From the NCBI GenBank assembly GCA_965218075.1, contig CBDCJZ010000003.1:1178001-1242000 (forward strand): a stretch of DNA of 64,000 bases, given 5' to 3'. Origin of the DNA: JANQHO01 sp965218075 (lineage in GTDB: Bacteria; Bacteroidota; Bacteroidia; Flavobacteriales; Schleiferiaceae). A program made the translations under genes and the position numbers. Shown piece by piece: positions 46,596 through 56,740 of this stretch (its first letter is position 1; each line of letters opens with the position of its first letter). The notes below the pieces were generated by a model. That model was not told the origin of the DNA, did not search any database, and worked only from the letters and a program-made list of their open reading frames with translations.

Positions 46596-47801
46596 TTATT
46601 TCTGTATCGCATGGCTTTTGAAATCAAATATGAGAGTGAAGCGGAGGGTATTTTCTATCGGGCTTTTCCTCGTAGCAGAAGCCGGAATTAAATAAGAAAG
46701 GTCTAAGCCAAAAACATTATAACGTAAGCCAACTCCGATAGTGAAGTACTCTCTATCTCCTTTTTGCTCATCTTCATGTTGATATCCCCCCCGAAGGGCA
46801 AGGTTATCATCATACCAAAACTCTGCACCAACGTTTATGTTAATTTCTTCCATTTCTTCACGAGCCCCTCCAGGCGCATCAATAAAGGATTGAAATATAC
46901 CTTCGGCAACAGTTACATCCTCATTTCCGAAAACCTCTCCAAGTATTCCATTCCCGTTTTTATCTTCGTCTTCTTTTTCTTCATACTCCGGTGATGGAAC
47001 TAACAGCTTATTGAAATCTAATAAAAAGCTTACCCTATTATATTTGTCAAAGCGTAAGTTATAAGCACCTCCTACTCTCAAGTTGGTCGGAATAAAATCG
47101 CTATTAGCGTCATTGGAATAAGTAATTTTACCGCCTATATTAGAAATATTTATGCCGACAGCATAAGATTGTTTCATGCCAGCTTCCATATTGTACTCAC
47201 GGCTTTGGAAGTAGTAACCAATATCCGCTGCAAAAGACTTACCGGGTTTAGTTTGTTTCCCTGAGACTATTTGACTTTGGGTTAAATTGCTGAAAATATA
47301 GCGCAAGCCAACAGCTAATGACATGGTATTGCTCAGTCTAAGCGCATAAGCAGCATTTAAGGTAAACTCGTGAGGCCGAAAGGTTCCTAAAGAATTATTT
47401 TGTCCATCCGTGAAATTTATATCTCCCAGAGAAAAATATCTTATGGCTGCAGCCATACCCTGTCTATCATTCAAACTAAAAGCATAAGCCAAATATGCCA
47501 AGTCAATATCACTTACCAGCTTATTTAGCCAAGGGGTATAGGAAAGAGAAAGGCTATTAGCACCTTCTCCTAAAAAAGCTAATTTAGCAGGATTCCAATA
47601 TATAGATGCAGGGTCTGGCGCTGACGCCACTCCAACATCTCCCATACCTCCTGCTCTCGAATCAGGAGATACAGCTATAATAGGTACGGCTGTACTTAAA
47701 GAACGTAAACTGTTGTAATAATTATTGTCTGTAATACCCCCCTGTGAAAGGACCTTACCCGACAAGGCAAAAGACAAGAATAAAACCCAAGACTTTCTCA
47801 T
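46596..47801 (-). CDS. porV: type IX secretion system outer membrane protein PorV
   Basis: A 401-residue outer-membrane beta-barrel of the FadL-like PorV family. A signal peptide is followed by TAVPIIAVSPDSRAGGMGDVGVAS and ASIYWNPAKLAFL, the PorV signatures. Repeated amphipathic beta strands (LSLSYTPWLNKL, YAYAFSLN-type) follow to a C-terminal aromatic strand (TLRFTLIFDF). PorV shuttles type IX cargo to the PorU attachment complex. It lies 49 bases after porU in the same orientation. Confidence 0.92.
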   Translation of the reverse strand: MRKSWVLFLSFALSGKVLSQGGITDNNYYNSLRSLSTAVPIIAVSPDSRAGGMGDVGVASAPDPASIYWNPAKLAFLGEGANSLSLSYTPWLNKLVSDIDLAYLAYAFSLNDRQGMAAAIRYFSLGDINFTDGQNNSLGTFRPHEFTLNAAYALRLSNTMSLAVGLRYIFSNLTQSQIVSGKQTKPGKSFAADIGYYFQSREYNMEAGMKQSYAVGINISNIGGKITYSNDANSDFIPTNLRVGGAYNLRFDKYNRVSFLLDFNKLLVPSPEYEEKEDEDKNGNGILGEVFGNEDVTVAEGIFQSFIDAPGGAREEMEEININVGAEFWYDDNLALRGGYQHEDEQKGDREYFTIGVGLRYNVFGLDLSYLIPASATRKSPIENTLRFTLIFDFKSHAIQK

Positions 47802-47850
47802 TATTCGATAAAAGAGATGTAAGAATAGACCTAATAGTTTTAAAACTAAG

Positions 47851-50800
47851 CTAACGCAAAATAACCAGTTTTTCGTATTGATCTGCCTGGCTATTATCTA
47901 AAGTTGAGCGAATTTTTACGCGGTAAACATATACGCCCTTGCCAATTTTATCGCCATAATCATCCAAGCCATTCCAGGAAATTCCGCTAGCCCTATATCC
48001 CGTGGTATTAATCGACTGGTTTATAGTCTTAACCAATTTACCCGAGATCGTAAATATTTGTATTTGAACTTCTAGAGGTTGATTAGCCCGATTGTGTTCA
48101 AACTGAAATTCAGTGTTATTAGTAAAGGGGTTGGGGTAATTTAAAACTCGTTTCAAAGCCAATTCTGATGTTTCTTCAACAATAAAATCTGTTTTAGCTT
48201 CATTAAAATTATTGTAGGTATCGAACACTCTGAGGTTCACTTTGTGTTTTCCTGAACTTAAACTAAAAAGAGGATAACGCACCTTACCTCGCTTATAGTT
48301 GTCAAGGTCAGCTTCGTAATATTCATTTACCACATAGGACTCCGAATTTTCACCATGAGATAGTGTAGCCACTAAATCGTGACCTATTCCACTCCCCACT
48401 GTATTTACTCCAGAAGAGTCGGATATGATGGCATAGATTTCTGGTTTTTCATCTGTAATGCCTCCTCTCACAAAAGACTCGTCATTCATGTACAATTCAA
48501 TCGCCGGCCCTTGATTATCAATCAGGGCATTATCGTCTAAGCCTCCCACATAAGCTGACCGGTCGCAGCCTGCTGCATCAATTTTTCTATCGCTGGCGTA
48601 ATAGCTTATCTTACCTTTTCCAAAGGTGTACGAAATATCTTTAGGGACCCTAAATTCAAATGAAAAATCGCCGTCCCTTACTTTTGATTTTCCCCTGTAT
48701 ATGAGACTGTTCTGCTGATTAAAATTTAGCCTCAGTCCAATTCCATCATTGTCGAGAGTAGATTTAGTGGTTCCTTTATCAAAAACAGAGACATTTACTA
48801 CTCCATTAAAATCTGTCATCTTTTGATTTTTCAAATCGTTAACCTGACCCGTTACCACCACTTTTCCAAGAGCTTTTAGGGTATCTAGGTTAGGGCTGTT
48901 GACATCAACGCCGTTAATTGTATTAGTCTTAACCCGATAGTAAGGTATAGCCAATCTCAAAGCGGGGTCTCCGAGCAGAGAAAATTTCAATTTCGTAGCA
49001 TCATTTTTAACTTTGTTTTTGGCGTCTCGTACAATTTCACCTAAGGTGAGAGGTCGATTATCAGGACGTGATAAGAGGATGTCAAAAATTGATTTATTAA
49101 GCCTAATAGCTGGGCCCCCACCCACTACCCTGGTAGTGGATATCAAAGCTATGGCACCGCCTTCTGGGTTAAGCAACAATTGCTCTCCGGCACTTACTCT
49201 TTTGGGATCGTCTAAGCGTGAAAACTCGCAAGTAATCGTAATGAAAAGGGGCATATTCTCCAGATTTGTCCAACCATTAACATCGGAAAGCTGAACCAGA
49301 TGTTCTGAAGATAAACCTATCTCCCCTCCATGACCTATGTAATTGGTAATTAAGTTACCTTGCTGAATTTTCAGGAACATTTCACTATGCGCTTCAGGGT
49401 AGGATTCACCCCCGGAAGTTGAGACCTGTTGGTAGGCATCTGTATAGATTTTTTCAACATTGAAACATTCCGAAGCTTTGTTTATCTTAATCTCGAGCTC
49501 TTCTGAATCCTCAACAAATATTCGTTCCCAGCTTTCATCCATATCATCAGCCATTAACAAAACTTTATTTCGCCAATCTCCAAAGCGATTATTTCCAGAG
49601 GCATACTGGATTATCTTATCCACATATTTTTCTGCCTGATATACCGACTCGCAAGGGATTCGACCAATCGCAATGTCCATCTCTACACCAACCAAGTCAG
49701 CCCCTTCATTATCATCGAGATAACCGAAATAATCATCAGTAATACTAGAAACTCCGAAGCTAAAAGAAGCTTCCGACTCCCATATAGGTACATAATTGTT
49801 GTTATTGCTCAATCTGTCTTTATAGTCGTAAGAAGCATCTCCAAAAAGAAGTAAATACTTAAACTGTTCCCCATTTGGTTTGTCATAAAGCATTTTGGCG
49901 AAGTCGCGTATAGCGGTTATATCTTGCCCTCCAGAGCTAAACTCATTGTATACCTCTTCAATGGATACTACTTCTACAGAAATATTATCGTTGTTGATGT
50001 GAAACTTGGCCAATTTTTCTGCTTCGGACAAAAATTTAGAATGGGCAATAATTACCATCTCTGCTGGATTCATACGGTGCAGATTTTGATTTTCAACTGA
50101 ACTTACATAGGCAGGTTCAGGAAAATTTAAACTCGAAAAAGCGACATATTCTCTTAAATCATCAGCCGAAGCCGTAAATGAAAATACTCCGCCGTTGATA
50201 CTACCAGAAACACCAAATACATTATTATGCTGGGTTACATCCCATACTTCTAAATCTAGGGGAACTTTGCTTATATTAAATTGTGCTACATTACCTGAGC
50301 CTACAGAGCTTTGATCTCTAAAGGTCAATTCTTTATTCCGGTAAACCAAATTTCTTCTTACCTGTATTTCGAGAAAATCAAGCCAAGCTATTGCTGCGGG
50401 ATTGGCCGCATTATTATAGGTTAGCGTGATTGTGATGTTATCAGATAAGGGAAAAAGCCTATTAGTGCTTTCATCGCTACGCTCCACAAAATCTCCGTAT
50501 ATGCTGTGAGGATCATAAGCCGGAATAGTATTGGTAAGAATATTTGTACCACCGTAAGTACAAACCATAAAAGTATTGGCTTGTGAAGCCCTCCCTACCA
50601 CGTTAGACCTAAATAATGCAGGACTAGATGAACTGATATCTGGAAAGCTAAAACTATAATTATAACTGAGGGTAAAGTCAAAAACATCTCCTACCCACTG
50701 ACGGCCAATACCCACAAGATTGTTGGTTTCATCTTCTACAAAATCATAATCGTCAAAGGCATCTACCTTTATGTTGGGAATACTACTAAATGGTTGAGAA

Positions 50801-51675
50801 GGAACTGACTGCCCCGAACCGGCATTAGTAGATATGAAATAAAAATTGCTGGTACGATAGGTATTGATCATATGTTTAAAATGGTCTCTATTACCATCAT
50901 ATTCCCATACGTGAGGCCCTCTGGCAAAGAACAGTAAATAGTCATTGTCATTAAAAATACCATCGGAATTTTTATCATATATTTTGAGCTGAACATCAAT
51001 AAGGTCATCAGGTCGATCCTCATCGTTATCTTCAGATAACATACCTATTCCATTTCCCACAATACGGATGCTTGAGACAGAAGGATTACCATCGCTAACG
51101 CTATTATTTTTTAGAAAATCAGGAGTAATCTTATACATCCCTGTTTCCTGAACTGACAGCTTATGCCACCTGCCGCTTGCAAGGACAGAAGAAGCTATAC
51201 TACTTTTAGCTTTTATAGGTGTATTTTCTGAGGTAGATTGCTCTGCGTTTAAACTGTAAGTCGATATCTTTTTGATAATGCCATTTTGATTTACATAAGG
51301 ATAAAAACAATAATTAATTATTCTTTTTCCCTTGTATGAGATAACTCGAGTCTCTATTTCAGGCTCAGAAGATAACTTCATAGACTTTATTGCAGCCAAC
51401 TCTGACGATTGTGGGCCTATATAACTTATGCTGGAAAAACTTAGTTTCACATCATCGCTTCCCTGCCAGGGTTGATCATTACAGTATATGGGTATTCCGG
51501 GATTTTCCAATCTCCAGTTCTCATCTTCAAAATCGGGAGAAAGCTTTCCGTATCCCATATCCTGTAGCTTGGGTTCTTTCCAATTGATAGTGCCTTTAAA
51601 AGTTTGAGATACAACACTTTTTGCAGTTAAAAGCCAAATCGGAATTACAAGCAAATTGCATAGATGATCTCTCAT
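47851..51675 (-). CDS. porU: type IX secretion system sortase PorU (C25 gingipain-like)
   Basis: A 1274-residue secreted protein. After a signal peptide and a beta-rich N-terminal region, a peptidase C25 domain shows LLLFGDASYDYKDR, then the catalytic His in YIGHGGEIG (about residue 780) and Cys in ITITCEFSRLDDP (about 815), and INPEGG/GGAIALISTTR nearby. The C-terminus is a FlgD-like/CTD immunoglobulin fold (VLNYPNPFTNNTEFQF, ISWNGLDDYGDKIGKGVYVYRVKI). PorU cuts the sorting domain of cargo proteins and attaches them to the surface. It is followed by porV. Confidence 0.94.
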   Translation of the reverse strand: MRDHLCNLLVIPIWLLTAKSVVSQTFKGTINWKEPKLQDMGYGKLSPDFEDENWRLENPGIPIYCNDQPWQGSDDVKLSFSSISYIGPQSSELAAIKSMKLSSEPEIETRVISYKGKRIINYCFYPYVNQNGIIKKISTYSLNAEQSTSENTPIKAKSSIASSVLASGRWHKLSVQETGMYKITPDFLKNNSVSDGNPSVSSIRIVGNGIGMLSEDNDEDRPDDLIDVQLKIYDKNSDGIFNDNDYLLFFARGPHVWEYDGNRDHFKHMINTYRTSNFYFISTNAGSGQSVPSQPFSSIPNIKVDAFDDYDFVEDETNNLVGIGRQWVGDVFDFTLSYNYSFSFPDISSSSPALFRSNVVGRASQANTFMVCTYGGTNILTNTIPAYDPHSIYGDFVERSDESTNRLFPLSDNITITLTYNNAANPAAIAWLDFLEIQVRRNLVYRNKELTFRDQSSVGSGNVAQFNISKVPLDLEVWDVTQHNNVFGVSGSINGGVFSFTASADDLREYVAFSSLNFPEPAYVSSVENQNLHRMNPAEMVIIAHSKFLSEAEKLAKFHINNDNISVEVVSIEEVYNEFSSGGQDITAIRDFAKMLYDKPNGEQFKYLLLFGDASYDYKDRLSNNNNYVPIWESEASFSFGVSSITDDYFGYLDDNEGADLVGVEMDIAIGRIPCESVYQAEKYVDKIIQYASGNNRFGDWRNKVLLMADDMDESWERIFVEDSEELEIKINKASECFNVEKIYTDAYQQVSTSGGESYPEAHSEMFLKIQQGNLITNYIGHGGEIGLSSEHLVQLSDVNGWTNLENMPLFITITCEFSRLDDPKRVSAGEQLLLNPEGGAIALISTTRVVGGGPAIRLNKSIFDILLSRPDNRPLTLGEIVRDAKNKVKNDATKLKFSLLGDPALRLAIPYYRVKTNTINGVDVNSPNLDTLKALGKVVVTGQVNDLKNQKMTDFNGVVNVSVFDKGTTKSTLDNDGIGLRLNFNQQNSLIYRGKSKVRDGDFSFEFRVPKDISYTFGKGKISYYASDRKIDAAGCDRSAYVGGLDDNALIDNQGPAIELYMNDESFVRGGITDEKPEIYAIISDSSGVNTVGSGIGHDLVATLSHGENSESYVVNEYYEADLDNYKRGKVRYPLFSLSSGKHKVNLRVFDTYNNFNEAKTDFIVEETSELALKRVLNYPNPFTNNTEFQFEHNRANQPLEVQIQIFTISGKLVKTINQSINTTGYRASGISWNGLDDYGDKIGKGVYVYRVKIRSTLDNSQADQYEKLVILR

Positions 51676-51887
51676 GGTGTTATTGCAATATGTATGATGA
51701 ATAAAGAACGGAATAAGGAGTAGTTATAGTATTGAAAATTGATCATGATCAGTTTAAGGGATTATTTCTAAAGTTTTTCAATAAATGTTATGTAGCATTG
51801 CTGCGGTTATTTATACTGAAACTTGATTTCTTTCAAATACACCGGTTAAATTTGCTGCTTTCAGCCATTAAATCTTCACAAATACAA

Positions 51888-51996
51888 ATGTAAGATTTCT
51901 CTAAATTTGCGTTCTGAAAAGATTATCAGTGTTATAATATCTATACTTTTCATTGAATGACAACTAGTAGAAAGAGGTTCTCTTTCTACTAGTTGT
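51888..51996 (+). repeat. imperfect direct repeat, left flank of island
   Basis: Aligns with 62094-62207 along nearly its whole length: TGTAAGATTTCTCTAAAT versus TGTAAAATTTCTCTAAAT, CGTTCTGAAAAG in both, CATTGAATGACAACTAG versus CATTGAATAACAACTAG, then a hairpin at the end of each copy. The two copies bracket the accessory island between porU and gcvH. Confidence 0.75.
51961..51995. other. perfect 16-bp hairpin before the ACP gene
   Basis: CAACTAGTAGAAAGAG, loop GTT, then the exact complement, ending 16 bases before the ATG at 52012. No T-run follows, so it is not a standard terminator. It could be a leader structure, an operator or a recombination end. Confidence 0.7.
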
Positions 51997-52011
51997 GAAC
52001 CAAGTCAAAAT

Positions 52012-52251
52012 ATGAACACCACACAAAGACTTTACACAATATTTTCACAAGCATTGAATATTCCAATTCACAAAATCACAGATGATTTAGCATACAATAC
52101 CATTCCTGAGTGGGATTCCGTGGCACATATGGCTCTTGTTGCAGAGCTTGAAGCGGCTTTTGATATAATGCTTGATACTGACGATATTATTGATATGAAC
52201 TCTGTTGGAAAAGCTAAAGAAATTCTTAGCAAACACGAGATGAATTTTTGA
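52012..52251 (+). CDS. acyl carrier protein
   Basis: A 79-residue carrier protein. The phosphopantetheine-accepting Ser is Ser36 in EWDSVAHM, the variant of the DSL motif common in carrier proteins of polysaccharide and secondary pathways. Acidic helices around it fit the family. It is the first gene of a six-gene operon and presumably carries the acyl intermediate acted on by the following reductase and ligase. Confidence 0.85.
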   Translation: MNTTQRLYTIFSQALNIPIHKITDDLAYNTIPEWDSVAHMALVAELEAAFDIMLDTDDIIDMNSVGKAKEILSKHEMNF

Positions 52252-52260
52252 GATCAGATT

Positions 52261-53007
52261 ATGTTACTCGAAAATAAAGTTGCACTTATAACAGGTAGTA
52301 CAAGAGGCATCGGACTTGCCACAGCCAAGCTTTTTGCCCATGAAGGTGCTTATGTTGTTTTATCTGGTCGCTCCTCAGATAAACTAGAAGGGGTCAAGCA
52401 AAGCATTCTGCAAGCTACTCCTGATGCCCAATTGACAACTCTGGTCTTAGATGTAGCTCAAACCGAAAGTGTAAAAATGGCCTTTCAAGAGATCTTTAAA
52501 AATGTCAAGCGTCTCGATATATTGGTTGCCAATGCAGGTGTTCTTGACGATGCACTGATTGGCATGGTTACAGAGAAGCAAATTCAACGAGTATTTGCTT
52601 GCAATACATACGGCGTCTTGTTCTGTTCCCAATATGCTAGTCGCTTTATGGCTCGCAATAAGGCAGGAAGTATCATTAGTTTAGCGTCAATAGTTGGCCT
52701 TGAAGGTAACGCTGGCCAGGCTGTCTATGCCGGCAGTAAAGCAGCCGTGTTAGGCATTACCAAGTCACTTGCCAAAGAACTGGCTCCGAAAAACATCAGA
52801 GTCAATGCCATCGCTCCTGGGCTCATCGATACAGACATGAGTCGATCTATCGGTACAGAGAAATATCAAAAAATGGGTGCATCAATAAAAATCGGACGTA
52901 TAGGAACACCAGAGGAAGTTGCCAAGGTAGCGCTTTTTCTGGCATCTGATTTATCTTCTTATGTCACGGGACAAATCATCGGAGTTGATGGAGGTATGTT
53001 GATTTGA
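52261..53007 (+). CDS. SDR-family oxidoreductase (3-oxoacyl-ACP reductase-like)
   Basis: A 248-residue short-chain dehydrogenase. Rossmann glycine motif GSTRGIG at residues 12-18, NAG in VANAGVLDD, and the catalytic Ser143, Tyr156 and Lys160 in ASIVG...YAGSK. The ending VTGQIIGVDGG is typical of FabG. It probably reduces a keto group on the carrier-bound acyl chain. Nine bases after the carrier protein and overlapping the ligase start by four bases (TTGA). Confidence 0.9.
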   Translation: MLLENKVALITGSTRGIGLATAKLFAHEGAYVVLSGRSSDKLEGVKQSILQATPDAQLTTLVLDVAQTESVKMAFQEIFKNVKRLDILVANAGVLDDALIGMVTEKQIQRVFACNTYGVLFCSQYASRFMARNKAGSIISLASIVGLEGNAGQAVYAGSKAAVLGITKSLAKELAPKNIRVNAIAPGLIDTDMSRSIGTEKYQKMGASIKIGRIGTPEEVAKVALFLASDLSSYVTGQIIGVDGGMLI

Positions 53008-54401
53008 CTTTCGCGTTTTCATTAGAAGGCTTTGGTGATCAAGTTGCTTTGCAGTTTGAAGATGATTCCCGAATTTCTTACTTGGGGCTTGCAGAAATAG
53101 CTGACCGTATTTTCTTGCATGAAGGTGCGCCTATTAAGCCACGAACGCTTATTGCGATTGAGTGTGAAAACTCTCTTGCTTCGATCGCTGGATATATTGG
53201 CGCACTAAGACATGATTTTCCTGCCCTACTTGTTGATGGAATACTTGATCAAGAGTTACGTGAACGTTTATATTGGTATTTTAAAATTTCAAAAGTATGG
53301 TCAGTTGATGCCACATGGCAATCACTTAAACCCATCTCTCCCTCAGTACACCCTGACGTAGCAATTATGCTATCCACTTCTGGAAGTACTGGCGCACCAA
53401 AACTTGTGTGCTTGAGCCAAGCAAACCTTCGAGCAAATGCAGAATCAATATCGGAATACTTAGCGCTCACTCCAGAAGAACGCCCAATAACGACTTTGCC
53501 TATACATTACTCCTATGGTCTATCCGTGTTAAATAGCCACCTAATAACTGGAGGAACTATTTTAGTCACAAGAGAATCTATCACTTCCCGCAAATTCTGG
53601 GAGTTTTTTCGCACCTATAAGGCAAGTAGCTTTGCAGGTGTGCCAACCCATTATGAGATTTTAAAACAACTTCGGTTTGAGCGTATGAACTTGCCATTTT
53701 TGCGTACCATGACACAAGCAGGTGGTCATCTTTCACCTGATCTGATTCGTTGGTTTGCAGAACTTTGTAAAGAGAAAGAAAGGTATTTTTTTGTGATGTA
53801 TGGGCAAACAGAAGCAACGGCACGTATTTCTTACGTTCCTCCACATCGCCTTACAGAGAAAATAGGTTCCATTGGTATTCCAATCCCCGGTGGCACAATT
53901 CGTCTAGTAGGTGCACAAGGAGAAGAAATTACAGAAGCAGGCATAAAGGGTGAACTGTGTTATATAGGCCCAAATGTTATGATGGGATATGCCAAATGCG
54001 TAGATGACTTATCACTACCAGATGTTCTTAAAGTCACCTTGTACACAGGTGATTTAGCCTGGAAAGACAGCGATGGGTTTTATTATATTGCCGGCAGATT
54101 AAAGCGATTTATTAAAATTTTTGGTAACCGTATCCAGCTTGATGAAATTGAAATGCAATTACGTGAAGACGGTTATGAAACAGCAGTTACAGGTCAAGAT
54201 GATTTGCTGGTTGTCGCCATCCGTACAAGTAGAATAAATAAGGAAGTCAAGGCAACCTTGCTTTCTCATCTTAGATACCGTTATCGCATATACCACACTG
54301 CTGTACAAATCATATTTGTCGAGGAATTTCCATTATCGTCTACGGGCAAGATTCAATATCCAGCTTTACTTAAAATGGCTAAATTAGCACCAGAAGCATG
54401 A
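53004..54401 (+). CDS. AMP-dependent acyl ligase (acyl-CoA/acyl-ACP synthetase family)
   Basis: A 465-residue ANL-superfamily adenylating enzyme. The phosphate loop LSTSGSTGAPK is at 123-133; MYGQTEATARI, YTGDLAWKDSDGFYYIAGR and RLKRFIKIFGNRIQLDEIE are the A5, A7 and A8 motifs; the C-terminal catalytic Lys is in SSTGKIQY. It would activate a carboxylic acid as AMP ester and load it on the carrier protein or on CoA. TTG start overlaps the SDR stop and its stop overlaps the next start (ATGA), so the genes are translationally coupled. Confidence 0.88.
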   Translation: MTFAFSLEGFGDQVALQFEDDSRISYLGLAEIADRIFLHEGAPIKPRTLIAIECENSLASIAGYIGALRHDFPALLVDGILDQELRERLYWYFKISKVWSVDATWQSLKPISPSVHPDVAIMLSTSGSTGAPKLVCLSQANLRANAESISEYLALTPEERPITTLPIHYSYGLSVLNSHLITGGTILVTRESITSRKFWEFFRTYKASSFAGVPTHYEILKQLRFERMNLPFLRTMTQAGGHLSPDLIRWFAELCKEKERYFFVMYGQTEATARISYVPPHRLTEKIGSIGIPIPGGTIRLVGAQGEEITEAGIKGELCYIGPNVMMGYAKCVDDLSLPDVLKVTLYTGDLAWKDSDGFYYIAGRLKRFIKIFGNRIQLDEIEMQLREDGYETAVTGQDDLLVVAIRTSRINKEVKATLLSHLRYRYRIYHTAVQIIFVEEFPLSSTGKIQYPALLKMAKLAPEA

Positions 54402-55495
54402 AAATCATGACATCCCCAACCTGCTCTTATTTTAACTGGCCCATCTATGGCTTATCACAAGATGAGAAATCTACATTACTTGCAGAACACCTCAACCAGC
54501 TTACAAAATATCAGATTAGGAATTGCCGACCTTATGCACGTATTATGAATGCAAATGATTATGATGTTAATCAAAGTCATTCACTGGAAGACATTCCTTT
54601 TATTCCAGTCAGGTTATTTAAAGAATATAGACTTGCATCAATATCTGATGATTTAGTGTTCAAAACATTAACTTCTTCTGGAACCACCTCACAACAAGTT
54701 TCTAAAATTGTACTCGATAGAGAAACAGCCAAATTACAGACGAAAGCGTTAGTGTTCATACTTCAGCATTATATAGGCAAATCCAGACTTCCTATGTTGA
54801 TTATTGACCATCCTAATGTAATAGAAAACAGGCAATCGTTTTCAGCACGGAGCGCAGGAATTCTTGGGATATCCAACTTTGGTCGCAATCACACCTATGC
54901 ATTGAATGAAGACATGTCTCCAAATATCGAAACTATTTATAGCTTTCTCGAGCAACACCGAGGAGAACGTATTCTCCTGTTTGGTTTTACATTCATGGTG
55001 TGGAAATACTTCTTTCAAGCCATGAAAGACTTACCCAATCCACCACAATTCCAGGAAGCAATTTTAATCCATAGTGGAGGATGGAAAAAACTGCTGGAAG
55101 AAGAAGTTAATAACGACACTTTTAAGTCAAGCTTACAAGAGGCATTCCGCATCATGGTTATTCACAACTTCTATGGGATGGTGGAACAAGCCGGCTCTAT
55201 ATTCATGGAATGTGAATATGGCCATTTTCATGCACCTGTTTTTGCTGATATTTTAATTCGCGACGCTCGTGATTGGTCAGTTTTGCATAGTGGAAAAAAA
55301 GGCTTAATACAAGTGCTTTCAACATTACCCATTAGCTACCCGGGACACAGTCTCTTAACAGAGGATATAGGGGAAATAATTGGAATTGATGACTGTCCTT
55401 GTGGTCGAAAAGGTAAAGCTTTTCGTGTACATGGTCGTATCGCCAAAGCGGAAATTCGAGGCTGTAGCGATGTTCACGCACTTGAGACAGACTGA
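54398..55495 (+). CDS. LuxE-like acyl-protein synthetase
   Basis: A 365-residue member of the LuxE acyl-protein synthetase family. It has the adenylation-type loop TSSGTTSQQVSKI, IHNFYGMVEQAGSIF, and the conserved C-terminal block CPCGRKGKAFRVHGRIAKAEIRGCSD. In bioluminescent bacteria LuxE activates a fatty acid and passes it to LuxC through a cysteine. Here it precedes a LuxC-like gene but no luciferase is present, so the acyl product is expected to feed another pathway. Confidence 0.88.
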   Translation: MKIMTSPTCSYFNWPIYGLSQDEKSTLLAEHLNQLTKYQIRNCRPYARIMNANDYDVNQSHSLEDIPFIPVRLFKEYRLASISDDLVFKTLTSSGTTSQQVSKIVLDRETAKLQTKALVFILQHYIGKSRLPMLIIDHPNVIENRQSFSARSAGILGISNFGRNHTYALNEDMSPNIETIYSFLEQHRGERILLFGFTFMVWKYFFQAMKDLPNPPQFQEAILIHSGGWKKLLEEEVNNDTFKSSLQEAFRIMVIHNFYGMVEQAGSIFMECEYGHFHAPVFADILIRDARDWSVLHSGKKGLIQVLSTLPISYPGHSLLTEDIGEIIGIDDCPCGRKGKAFRVHGRIAKAEIRGCSDVHALETD

Positions 55496-55517
55496 GCCAT
55501 AACCATACAAACACTCA

Positions 55518-56723
55518 ATGAATTATCAATCTCTATTACCACAGCCCATACAGCCTGAAAAAATCAACTACAACACAACCCTAAAACTTTTCTCTGAGGA
55601 GGCTTTGTCGTTTATTGAAGAAATATCTTTGTCCCTTATTCGCTCTCTCGCCGCGAAAAAATACCCCGAATTAACTGCACTGGCGTTTTGGTCTCGAAAA
55701 ACGAATCTGAGTAGAACTTGTGATGAAGCGCGAAAGTGGATAGGCAACAAAATACTCGTTCCACGTGGGACGGCATTCCATATTTCCCCCTCAAATGTCG
55801 ATACAATATTTGTTTATTCTTGGTTTATTTCATTGTTAGTGGGAAATCGAAATATAGTGAGATTATCCGGCAAGTTCTCATCTCAAATAGATATACTCGT
55901 GGATTGTATCCAGAAAGTTATCTCTATACCCAAGCATAGCTCTATTCTGCGTCGAACGCTTCTCATCAAATACTCTCCGAATGAAGAAATTACCACGAAG
56001 TTTTCTTCGCTGTGTGACGTACGTGTCATCTGGGGCGGGGACTCAACCATCGAACAAATTCGCCGATTACCTTTGCCGGCAACAGCCATAGACATTAGTT
56101 TCGCCAATAAATTTTCGCTCGCAATTATCCATTCCAAACGTTGGCTGAGTGCTTCGGAAAATCAAAAAAATAAATGGACAGAGGCGTTTTACAATGATAC
56201 CTATTGGTTTAATCAAATGGCCTGTTCATCTCCCCGCTTAGTCCTTTGGATCGGTAACCGTAAACATGCACGAGATGCCGGGGAAGATTTATGGGCGCGT
56301 TTGACAGAAATTATCTCCTTGCGCCAAAATCGACTGGACGATGGTAACTACGTGAATAAACTCGTCGCGAAAGATGGCCTTGCCATTGAAGCAGATATTC
56401 AAGTACAAAAAACGCGCAACAATGACCTTGTCCGCATATGGCTAGAACAGCCAGCCCTGCATACTTCACATCATTGTGGAGCAGGGCTTTTCTACGAAAC
56501 TTATCTTTCCGAATTATCAGAAATTTGTCGGTTACTCAATAGAACCGTACAAACGGTTGCCTATGCAGGCTTTTCCATTAAAGAAATCAGATCATTTATC
56601 AACAAAAATCCAGTTTCAGGTATCGACCGTATTGTTCCATTTGGGCAAGCACTCAATTTTTCTACTACTTGGGACGGGTTTGATCTACTGCGTACATTTA
56701 CACGAGAAATCACTATTGCCTAG
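55518..56723 (+). CDS. LuxC-like acyl reductase
   Basis: A 401-residue LuxC-family NADPH-dependent acyl reductase (aldehyde-dehydrogenase superfamily). The catalytic Cys is Cys236 in NQMACSSPR. PRGTAFHISPSNVDTIFVY and VRLSGKFSSQ form the nucleotide-binding front part, and VIWGGDSTIEQIRRLPL follows. Paired with the LuxE-like protein it would reduce an activated acyl group to an aldehyde. It is slightly shorter than Vibrio LuxC (about 480) but all core motifs are there. Starts 22 bases after the LuxE-like stop. Confidence 0.86.
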   Translation: MNYQSLLPQPIQPEKINYNTTLKLFSEEALSFIEEISLSLIRSLAAKKYPELTALAFWSRKTNLSRTCDEARKWIGNKILVPRGTAFHISPSNVDTIFVYSWFISLLVGNRNIVRLSGKFSSQIDILVDCIQKVISIPKHSSILRRTLLIKYSPNEEITTKFSSLCDVRVIWGGDSTIEQIRRLPLPATAIDISFANKFSLAIIHSKRWLSASENQKNKWTEAFYNDTYWFNQMACSSPRLVLWIGNRKHARDAGEDLWARLTEIISLRQNRLDDGNYVNKLVAKDGLAIEADIQVQKTRNNDLVRIWLEQPALHTSHHCGAGLFYETYLSELSEICRLLNRTVQTVAYAGFSIKEIRSFINKNPVSGIDRIVPFGQALNFSTTWDGFDLLRTFTREITIA

Positions 56724-56740
56724 TTCTGGAATCCCACAAA

